Origin: Acanthococcus lagerstroemiae
Taxonomy: Eukaryota > Arthropoda > Insecta > Hemiptera > Eriococcidae
Length of the DNA stretch: 64,000 bases
Direction: 5' to 3'
Assembly: GCA_031841125.1 (NCBI GenBank)
Contig: CM063109.1
Coordinates: 37,390,038-37,454,037 of the forward strand
Every line of letters starts with the position of its first letter. Position 1 is the first letter of the stretch. The notes beneath the pieces are model-generated. The model saw only the letters and a list, made by a program, of their open reading frames with translations. It searched no databases and was not told the DNA's origin. The translations under genes and the position numbers were made by a program. Below are positions 11,852 to 23,800 of this stretch, one piece after another.

Positions 11852-14800
11852 CTAGAAGTATGCGTAAGTAATACATACATAAATACGTTAGTTATTAGGT
11901 AAGACAGTGCGGTATAGAACACATAATTAAATTAAAAAATTTTCCAACATCCATTTTATTTTCGATAAAACAACTATCGATTAATTCGGGCTAATTTTTC
12001 ACAGCTCGTAGACAGACGCTGATAACATGCTTTCAAAATTCGGCGATAAATGGTAATATTTCGTTTAAATAAAGACAGCAAAGATACTACGCCTTTTGGA
12101 TACAAAATTGCTAGAAAGCTGAAAACTAGTACAGATGGTTAATTAGTCAAGCTTACCGTCAGACTATAAATTCTCACTGATCTCAATGATATAATTGTCC
12201 CATTCGAGGAAAACTATTCTAATTCTTCTCTTAACGATTATATTCCAAATTTCTCTTTTTCTTCCTATTCGCCTCAATACTTCCTCATTCCTGATCATTT
12301 CTGTCCATTTGATTTTCAACATTCTCTTATAACCCATTTTAAAAGCTTCTATCCTTTTCCCTTCTTGTGTTCCTATATTGTCCAGATCTCACATCCATAC
12401 AATGCTACTCTAAACATACATTTTGAGAATTCTCGGTCTTACTTTTAAATATACAAATATATTGGTCCTAAATACGTCTCCTTTTTGAAAAAAAAAGCTC
12501 TTTCGGCTTATTTCATTCTACTCTGTATTTCTATTTTACTTCTTGCCTTTTTTCGTCGTCCGGCAACCTAAATACATTAAAATATCAGGAACAATGATCG
12601 TTCGATTGAACCAGTAAGTGATATATTGCTAATTTAAATTTAGAGAGTTGGGTAAGTTCTGCTCCCCAATCGTAGCAAGCGGCCTAGTATTTTTAATCGT
12701 GACAAGTCTATAATGTCAGAATCATTTTCAGTAACACCAATCACTGACCACATCGTCTACTCTAGACCAAAAAATGGCCTTGATCATTATTTTTTTACTT
12801 TTTTTATTTCTTTTTTGAAAGAGACTCGATAATCCCCCCCCCCCCCGGTAGTAAATCCTGCGCACGGGTGTTACACATATACCACATTCACAGGCGCAGC
12901 AAAGATATTCCTGCACTCGTGTACAGTATTTTGCCTATTTGCGCCCTTGAAGTAAAATGGCAAATGTAAATTTTGATTCTTAACCCTTCAATTGTTTTAT
13001 AAAATTTCCATCCGGTTTCTAAATTTCGGAGTTTTTAAAAAAACTAGCATTTTTAAAACATGTTATCGTATTTTTTCCGTACCCCGACACCGAAATGAGC
13101 TACAAACACGTTCAAGTACTCGTGGTAGTTTGAATATTTCGAGTGTCTCACGCACACTTGACCTAAGTGACATTTTGACGAAAATAGAGTATAATACATA
13201 TTCTTATAGATCTCGATGACCGCTATCGGGCTACACTCGCAGATGACGAATTACTTCCTTTTTTAGCCCGCTAGATGGCGTAAACCACTTGAGCCCCGTA
13301 TATAACACAACGTTATTTATAATTTTCCAATCGCTCTCCCGAAAAAAAAAGTTTTTGTCACTTAGGTCAAGTGTGCATGAAACACTCGATTTATACAAAA
13401 CCGTATTCGACTCTTCAAAAAAATTATTTATTTCGTTTTAATAAGTAAATTTTATAGTTTTAAATTCCTAGAGCGGGCGCGGCGGCGAGGGGAGGGGCAT
13501 AGGGGAGGAATTCCCCCGTCGAATTTTCATTCGGTAATTTCGGTAAATTGGGTTAAATTCGGCAAAATTTCAAAAGTTTTACAATATTTCTGTTCTTTTT
13601 TTGTTTTTGTTTTTTTGAAAAATGTTACAATTCAGAAAATTGTGGTGAGATTTTCTGAACTATGAATAGTGTGTATATTCTGTTTTTGTAAATAAGGACG
13701 AAACACGAAACTCCAACGCGAAACAGCGAATAGTCTGTTTCTTGTTTCGTGTTTCGCATGTTTTCGTGCACAGTATGCAGGTGTTTTTCGTGTTTCGCAG
13801 TTTTTTCACACTGGATCGGTTTTTGTGCGAAACACAAAGGAAACAAAACACGAAAAATTCATTTTTTCGTCGGTAGTATGTAGCGTTTCGCTGATATTTC
13901 GTCATTTCGTTTATGTTTTATGACCAAACTTGCAAAACGATGATTATTCCAAAGAATTACATCGAAAATCTTCGGGGAAAATCGCCGATGGTTTCTAAGG
14001 AATTTCATTAGAATTTATCTTCGAAAAGATTCCTTTAATTTCCGAAGATAATTTTCGAGGAATTTTATCGAAAATATTAAGGGAAAATTTCCGATCATTT
14101 TCGAAGAATTTCATCGAACATCATTGAGAAAAATCGCCAATGAGTTTAGGAGAATTTTGTTGAAGATTTTAGGGAAAATCTCTAACGATACCAAAGGATT
14201 TTATTCGAAACATCGAGAAATATCTCTGATGATTTTTGAAGCATTTCTTCAGAAAAAAGGTTCTATGATTTCCAGAGATTTTCATCGGAAAATTTTGGGT
14301 TAAATTACTAATGATTTCCAAAAATTTCATTAGAAATGTTCTGGGAAAATCTCCGATGATTTTCAAGGAATTTTATCAGAAATCTTTGAGAACAATCCCT
14401 GATAATTTCTGGAGAATTTCATGGGAAATCTTCAGAAAAAATTTCCAATGTTTTCCAGAAATGTTCTTCAAAAATCTTCCGATAATTTTTAAACAATTTT
14501 ATTAAACGTATCTTGGAAAAATCCGATGTTTTTTGAAGAATTTTATCGACCATCATCAGGGAAAATCTCCGATGATTTGGAAATCATCGGAAATTTTTAG
14601 GAAAAATTTCCAATGTTTTCCAGAAAATTTTAACAAAATCCTTCGAAAAAATTTTCCGATATTTTTTGAATAGGAAATATCCGGGGGAAAACTCCGATTG
14701 TTCTTTGAAGAATTTTATCGAAAATCTTCAGGAAAAATCTCCCATAATTTCCAAAGAATAATTTTATTGGAAATCTTCGAGAAGAGTCTCCGACGATTTT

Positions 14801-17800
14801 AAAGGAATTTCATCGGAAATTGTTGAAAAAAAAATACAGGTAATTAAGGAAGAATCTCATTGGAAAGGTTTGGAATAAATTTTGTGTTTTCCAAAAAATT
14901 TCATCAAAATTTATCGAGAAAATATTCTATAATTTTTGAAGAATTTTATAGGAAATATTCGGGGGAAAACTCCGATGGTTTTTGAAGAATTTTATCAAAA
15001 ATCTTCAGGGAATATGTTCGATGATCTTCGAAGAATTTCATCGGAAATGTTCGAAAGGAATCCCTGATAATTTCTAAGGAATTTCATTGTAAATGTGTGG
15101 AACAACATTTCGATAATTCCCGAACAATTAAGACTATTTCCTACTCATGCGGTGGAATCAGAGATTTTTTCCGACGATCTTTCGAAACATTTTTCGGAAA
15201 TCGCTGTAAATTTTTTCTGAAGATTTCCGATGAAATTCTCCGAAAATTGCGGAGATTATTTTCGAAGATTTTCAATGATATTTTTTTGAAATTACAGGAG
15301 ATTTTTCTCAAATTATTATTTCCGATAAAATTCTTCGAAATTTGTGGGCTGATTTCCGAAGAATTTCATCAAAAATCTTCTGAAACTACCCGATGCGCAA
15401 AATCCCACAAGTTACCCTGGTAACTAAAGAGGAACAAGAGTAACTACAGGGGAACAAGGGTAATCTGAGAGTGACCGAGGGTAACAAATGGGTAACTTTT
15501 CCGCTGCGGGTAATTAACTGCATAGAATCCCGCCAGTTACCCGGGTAACAAATGGGTAACTTTTCGGCGGGTAACTGGGTGACTAGAGAGTAACTGATTA
15601 CGCATCGGGTAGTGAAAAATCCCCTGAGTACACTATGACAAACGTATGATTGAAAAATTTACTAATGGTGCATTGTAACAAAGATATATGTGACAATAAA
15701 CTTGAGAAGAGTTATGCGGAAATGGCTCGCCATAAAAAAACGACGAGTAACTTAAACTTGGAAGTAGTCTGAAAACATTTCCCCCTTAAAATTAATTGTT
15801 TTTATTAATTTTTTTTTTTTAATCATGATGTTAGGTACTTTACAAGTTTTTGTTGTAATACTTTTCTACTGACACTGTTATTACTTTTTATTCAAATATA
15901 TAAAATTTGTACTTGCATCACAGGTACGTCAACATTCAATGCAAAAAAAAATTATTCCGCAATTTAGAATTTTTATTCGGCACTTCTTTTGTACTCCCCC
16001 CCCCCCCCCGAAAAATTCATTCGAACCGCCTCTGAAGAAGCAACTTATGAATAGATTTGGCCACATTTTTCACGAATCAAACTGCAGGGCTCTGTTAACA
16101 TCTAATCGAAATTTGGCGATAAATAGTAATATTTTGTTTATGCAAGAATGAGGACAGCAGAAATACCGCCTTTTGGTATAAAACTGGCGGAGAGTTGAAT
16201 TTAGAGTAGTTGGTATTTCCCCTTTGGAGGAAAAATTGGCCACCGAAAATCAGGGTTCTAGTATCATGTCGCTGTGTTTCTAGTACTTGTAAACTGTGTA
16301 AATTTTTGAAAATTGTAGTTCAAAATTCTACTGAGGGATTGAACCCCTGCCCCTCTCCTTTGCACACGGGTTTATGTACTTCTGGTATGATCTCAAATCA
16401 TTCCTGCCAGTCTGATCAAAATCAAAGAAGTCGACAGCGGAAGTCAGTCAAAGTGGCATGGAATGAACCACGTAAGATAAATTTCATTTACGTGGTATGT
16501 TTTTCTTTTTTCTTCGGGGCTTATCCGTAAACTACAGGATACTCACTACATAATTTGTGACATTCTGTATTCTGACAAAACCATACCGAAAGTTAGAAAC
16601 CCAGCTTTTTCAAGCCACACAAAAAACGAGCAAATGTAAAAAATGTCAAATTATGTTTTCCCACTAATTGATATACTCCGAATTCTCATCTGTTTAGTCA
16701 ACTTGGTCCCATAGCTGGAAACTAATTTTTTGTACAAAACGAACTTCTCTTCGCAAGTCGATTATGCTGTGATCATACTCTCGATCCAAAACTTTCATCT
16801 CGATTTTTTCGTGATTTAGTCATTTCTCTCTTCAATTTACCGAGTTTAAAATACCTACAGATGAACGAATAATATTTGTTTTTCTTAGCTCCGACTAGTC
16901 TCATTCGAACGCTGCAAGTGCCTCTATTCACCTGCCGTATGATTGGAAAAACGATTTTTACCGACTAATGGTTTGGTTTCGCTCAGAACGTCCCATTTAC
17001 TCTTACTGATAAGAATAATAGATAAAATAAGATGAAGCAGTGAGAAATCACTGAAGTTATACACACCCGATTTGTAGGATACGAAGTCGGCGAATACTGA
17101 AAAAGCTCCTTCGACGGGACCGTTGTTCATGATTTCTTTTTGAATAGCTGCCTCGGAACTCTCGACCGAATACGCCTTCTCACCTTCGGAAAATGAACGA
17201 TGCGATAGTAAATAAACTTGATTTGATTTAGAACAGGACTAGCTAACACCGATTAACACTTTTAGATCTTTAATATGCCAAAGAAGGTAAATAAATGTTC
17301 GTACCATAATGCTTATCCTGTTTGTAAGGAATTTTATAGCTGGGCTGGCATTCTTTCTCGCACTTTGGAGTTTTTCCGCCGGCTTTGCACGCTGGTCGGG
17401 TTCCATTCACGTGATGCTCGCACGGGGCTATTTCATACGGCAGACATCCCTGTACAAGTAAGAATACCGAAGGTCGAATTTAAAAACCGTACCTACACAA
17501 TTGATATGGTTTCGGCCGTTGGTTCGCGATTTTCAGTGGCTTATGGATTTCAACTTTTCGTTTTCTCGGATTTCGTACTTTTACGAATTCTAAGCCGCCG
17601 TTTCGATTGACGTTCACACAGCCGAGACGTATAGCGTTTTCCACGAGCGCCGACACCCCTACCTGATGTCGGTCTTAAATCCGGTCATTCACTTACAATG
17701 CACCCTACCTTTCAAAGACAGCGTTGGTGCTCAGCAATACTCAGAGTGGAATTCCGAGTGAACCGCCCGCGGGCTGACAGGTTACACTGATGAGACCTCC

Positions 17801-20800
17801 CTGGCGCGGATTACAGGAAGACGCCAACCTTCCTGGTCTCACACAGACGCATGACGAGTTGGTTGCTTGGTTTTATATTCTAGCACGCAAAACTTTACAT
17901 GTTTCCCCCCCCCCCCTAATTAGAATTTGAATTTGGAACTCATCTCACTGCTTTCATCATTTTTATTTTTCATTTTCATTATCATAATATGTGTACGTCC
18001 ATTTCGAAAAGGCCCATTCGGTCGATCACAGTTTTCGAGATACAGACGTTTTTGTGATCCAAGGTCAACGATTTTCAGGGTTTTAGCGTTTTAGATAGAG
18101 TAATTCTTCCTCTTTAACCTCCCGTTCCTCCCATTTCGCTATCTCGCTCCGTTTTTGTTAAAATCGCGCTACAAGATGTCGGGGGAAAGGGCCCATTTGG
18201 TCGTTTCATCTTTCTCCCTCCATAAACGCTATTTCGTTGCCTGGAAATAAGTTATCAATGTCTCTGAAGTGTATGTGGGACGTTTGGTGGCCAAATGATA
18301 CAGTAATACGTAATAGAGCTGTAGTACAGCCTGATCCACGAACGATGCAACCCTACCTTCAAAAATCGGTATAAAATCACAAACGGGAGTTTGCATTCCG
18401 TCTCTGTGCAGTGAAGTTAACGAAAAAGTGCAAAATGAATTTTACGACATCGCAACGAGTAAAGGCCGCTTTATACTGGCTGTAGCTGTAAACGTATTCC
18501 CGTAACTTAAAACACAAAAAAGTTGCAACAACTATTTATACTGCAACCGTTTATACTGGACTTAACCTGACGGTAACTTACATATGCCCGTAACTTGGCA
18601 GTTAAATCAAATCCAACTTCTACGGCTTATTGCCGAAAGAGTGAACTTCTGCCAGTGGTTCCAAAAGTTTATTGCCAGACGAATTGACGTTTTGGACACC
18701 ACTTTTTTTAGTGATAAGGTGTATGGTAAAATAATTTTTTTCAGATTTTTTGCATTTTATTTCTAGAAGTGGGGAATTGTTATTTTTTATTTGTTTTAAA
18801 TAATTTTTTCCTGTTTTGAAGGGGTTTGGAAGGGAGGTAGTTGAAATTTTTAGAAAAGGGTCCATTTGGACGGTGGTGTTGAATTTCCTACCTTGGTCTT
18901 CTCAGGAGGTCTAAAACAGTCTAGAATACTCTTTTGGATGGATGTTAGTGGTTTACATTAATTTTATTTGTTTCAAACATTTTCGGTTGAGATTATGTTC
19001 TTTTTTCAAAACTTTTTTACTTACCAAAACTTTAACCCCATTTTTTACAAAATCAGGTTTTCTGAAGTTTCAACTTTAAAATTACATAGAAAATCAAGTT
19101 CTTAACATAAAAAACTCCACTATGGCTCATTTTTTAGAAAATTTTATCAAGTTTACGAATCTGGGCTGAACTCCATTCGACCTAATTGGCCCTTTTGAAA
19201 TGGACGTACACATATTCAATTTTCCATGCAAGTTCAAACCCAAGCAATATACGAGGCAAACGTATGTTTCCGCGTACCAGTAGCAGTTTCTTCACGATTT
19301 AAATAACTCGTAATTCTAATATTCTTCTTCTTTTACGAAAACCGGAGTCGACAAAAAGGCTGAAATAATCGCTTACAACGAACCTGATTAGTTCCGTAGG
19401 CACCTCCACTGACGAGGCCGTGATCAACCCAATATGACCACGCAGCCCCCGGGAAGCCACCGTTACAACCAAACCCGCAACTATTACAGCAGGAGACTAA
19501 ATCTTCGGCCGAGAAATGGAAATTTTGCGAACCTTTCGAATGAATGCAAACTCGATCGGACATAGCCTCGACAGCGCCAAATGCCTTTTATAAAAAATAA
19601 AATAAGATTATTCCTTCGAAGGGATATCGCACGATCTTAGGGGAATACCTTTACAATCGCACCATTTAGCACACATACTTCCGAGATCTAATTTAAGGAG
19701 TAGTACAGAATCTCTTACCCAACATGATCCGCAAGATCCTTGATCTCTAATTTCCTTGATAGTCGGGCAGTTGGACCACTGCTTTCGCGAGTCAAATTCG
19801 TCGGGTATATCGGATTCTTCGTACGAATACGATACCAAGGTTGGCAATTTGCGGAAACTGGCTTCTTTGTGAACACCCATCAAGCCTTTGATATAGTCGA
19901 GAGATACCGACGGGTGAAAATTACGACCAGCCTAAACATAATAAATCATTGCATTAGAATTACCTACGAACGAAATAAACAATATGAGGAGTGGTTTTCC
20001 AAACTGCCCTAATTCCATTTCTACAAATATTGGGAAATTGAAAAAAAAAAACAGTTCCCTGCGTTAACTTGGTAACACTGAAACCTAGATTTTCAGTGCA
20101 TAGAATACAGAAAAAATAGGTAGATTTTCGGTACGATTGTTGCCTATAAACACAGTACACCACTTGGGCTGCTAGGTAGCGCTGCTAACTCAATTTTAGC
20201 AAAAGTGGAATTAGGGTAGTTTGGAAAACCACTCCTCAATTTTTTTTCGTAAATTTTAGTGTCTTGGCTGTATCGCTCCTAAAATAAAAGATCAATGATA
20301 GACGAGAGTACAACAGTTCGGTGGATAATGTTTGATGACTAATTTGAAATCGAACAACTCGTTGCCTACTGATATTAATTTCCGATAGTATACTCAAGTA
20401 ATCGTACACGTATACTGAGCCTACGGACGCACGGGCGATTCAATAAGACTCCGACACTCATCCGACCTAAATAAATTACTATTGATTTTAATAAAATAAA
20501 AAAAATAAAAAGACTAATGAGGTAAACATTGAAGACAAACGAATTTTTTGCAGAACGTTAAAACGTTCAAGCCGGCGTAAACCTACTCCACCAAGTTTTT
20601 TTTATTTATTATTTTTTTATTTATTTTTATTAATAATACAAGAGTATTAGCGCAGGGCCATGTCAGACTACTTGACTTGACTTGTATGAAAGCATTGACC
20701 CTCGATTCGGATTAATCAATCTTGAAAACCTACGAATCGGCTACCACTGCAGAAAAATCTCTTGAATTCTCTTGTAGCCCTCTCCAGTGGCACTTGAGAG

Positions 20801-23800
20801 GGAGACGTGATCGAAAATAAAATCTAATACAAAATGGAATAGTTTAAAATCGATCTACGAATCATTTGAAAAATACACCGCTAAACTAATCAAATTTGCG
20901 AAAGAACATTGCCGCCTTAAGATAGCCAACACCTTTTACCAAAAAAGAAAAAACAAGAAATGGACCAGGACGTCGCCTGACGGAGTAACCAAAAATGAGA
21001 TCGACCATACACTAACTGGCAACTTAAAGATCTCCATCAATATCAGTACGATTTCGACACTCCACTTTGTATCTGATCATAGATCAGTTAAATGTAAGTT
21101 AAAAATTACCACGAATGAAATATCTAGATTTAAAGAAAACCCACTAGAAGGATACATTCAGATGCAAATCGATCACAGCCCACAAAAAAAGCGATGCCGT
21201 CGAACGCTTAGCAAGCGAGATTTCTAAAATCAAGTGGGATGATATAAATGCATCCAATCTCCAAACTAAGTACGATCACTGCTAGAAAACATTCATAAAA
21301 TATAGAACACTTAGAAGAGAGCCATCCATGAAGGACCAGATTGAACCATGTGAAATTAGTAAACTGGTTAAGAAATAAATCAGATAAGATGTTGGTGAAT
21401 TTTAAAGAAAGATTGCGGAATCGATACTAAGTTAAGAAAAACCGATCCACAAAATAGGCTAGGAAGGCAACGGCAAGAGGCAACTCCTTCTCCCCAGAAT
21501 TAAAAACCAACACGGTCAAGTAGTAAGCAATAGAGAAGAAATAGCCAAAACGGTCTCAAGAGTTTTATCAAAAACTCTACAGTGCAGATCTCGTAGGACC
21601 GATTAAAGCCGAAGATGGGCGAAACCACCGGACCAACCAAGATGACCCCCCCCCCTCCACCTCCCGAAATCTCACCACAAGAAGCGAATCAGGAAGCTAA
21701 AACCAAACAGGGCCCCATCACGGTTAACGCGAACTACATCATCTCTGGTAAGGACCCATGTCTGTAGATATTATATTACTGATTAGCACGCGGTATCTGT
21801 CAGTATAAAATCAAGAACGAATCATTTTAAAAGCATCTTTGACCGATATAAGACGTAGATAAACACAGCTGTAGCTGAAAATAAGTACAAATGGACGCTG
21901 TTCAACACTTAAAGGGAACTAACTCAAATTTGTAAACAAAATGAGTTATTAGTATCGTTGGAAAGAGCATAAAACGTAGAATTTTTCAAAATTGGGCCCC
22001 CGGTTCAAAAATGTGTACTCACGTTGAAGAAAGTTTATCAATAAACGCAATGCCATATAGTTTCTACATGGCTGTTGAACTTCAAATCACACGTTCTCAA
22101 AAAGCGGATTTTGTGGGTTAGTTCCCTTTTGTTGAACAGCGTCCAAATGGGCGCGTTTTCTGTTGACGTCTCAAACGCGTTTATCACGCAACCGCATGCA
22201 CTCATCACGCAACAGCACGCAACTGTGTTGGCTGCAGGCTGCAGGCTGGTCCAAGGAAAATGTAAACCATTTTTTTACCTTGAATTTACCGTAAGAGAAA
22301 ATATCGTTCCACTATTTTGCAAATATTTCAGAAATGGAGAAGATGAAAATTTGCAATATATTTCCGTAATGTACTGAATGTGTACTTCACGACTACAAGC
22401 ATCACATATTTAACCTAGGTCCCCCTTGTTTAATATCTGTGAAATTTCCAAGCCCTTATTTTTCTTGTGGAGATTCTCATTGAAAATTTTTGTTTACATT
22501 TCTCTTTAGACCAGACTGCAGCCTGCAGCTAATACAATTGCGTGCTGTTGCGTGATAAGCGCGTTTGTGACGTCAAAGAAAACGCGCCCATTTATTGAAA
22601 AAGGGAAACACGAAGTGCTAATGTAGAGTTCTACTTCTCTAAAAAATGGAATGAAACGAAAAATCTCAGTTTAAAAAAATGATTCACTTCATAGAAGACT
22701 GATGGGAGCTTTTTCCACACTTTGATCGCCGTAATTCCACATAGAGGTCAGCGGATATGACAGACCAGATAGCCTGGCATAGAGAATAATATTTACGCAC
22801 TTTTCGCGATAATCATGCCGACAGTGACTCATCATAATCTCAATCATATCAATTTGATAGCTCTAGTTATTTAAGTAGATACCGACAGGAAACTATTAGG
22901 ACGAAGCAGTGAAGAAATAAAATTTCCTCAACTTATGAGCGGAAACAGTGGCAACATTTTAAAGGCTCATGTCATTACTAATTAAAGTCGTACAAACTGG
23001 CAACAACATAGCCAACATTTTTCAACTGAGGGGCTACTGATTTTCCAACTTAAGTGAACTGTCAAACCTTTCGGAGAGTCTTACTGCACAGAAATTTAGA
23101 GAGATGAGAATACAAGTTTGAACAGAAAATTACGGTATAATTCTAGAAAAATTTCATTGCCATTGGTGTACATAGAAGTTTCTTACGGTAGAGGGGAAGC
23201 TACAACGCTTATGAATAAGTTTTCCTTGAAACCATTTTATTATCATTTCTCACAAAACCCGGATTGGCAGGTATATTTTACATGCTCATTTCACATGTAA
23301 AATAACCTTTCGATTCGCATTTTACATTTGAAAGAAAGGTAAAACAAATGTAAAATTAATCAAAATGAGTAACAAAACTGAAGTTCAATTTTTAAATTCA
23401 AATTTAATACTTGCACGCAACTGAAACTAGAGTCGAATATGGTCGCCTTCTTATCATGCAATTTTACAATTTGTACTCCTCAAACTCACAATAAGTAACT
23501 CATAAGAAAGGAGAAGGTCTTGTACATGATTTTAAACTTATACTTCCTGGCTTTTCAAAATTCATTCCAGCTTAATCATGCCACTGCACTTGACTCCCTC
23601 CCCCCCCCCCCTCTAAATTACTAACAATCACATTTCTAATAGCTCACTGAGTTATAATATTGATTATTTTTACTGTTTCTAACTAAGACAAATAGGTACT
23701 TAATATGTCAATCTAATTTTTTTAAAGAAGTTTGATACTTGAAAGTACAATAAAATGGAAAACGTAGGCTTCTCTAAGCTTTTTGCGGCGTATCGACCGG

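Noticed and set aside
22075..22377. 100-codon ORF on the plus strand
   Set aside because: It crosses the boundary of two inverted-repeat elements and has no domain.
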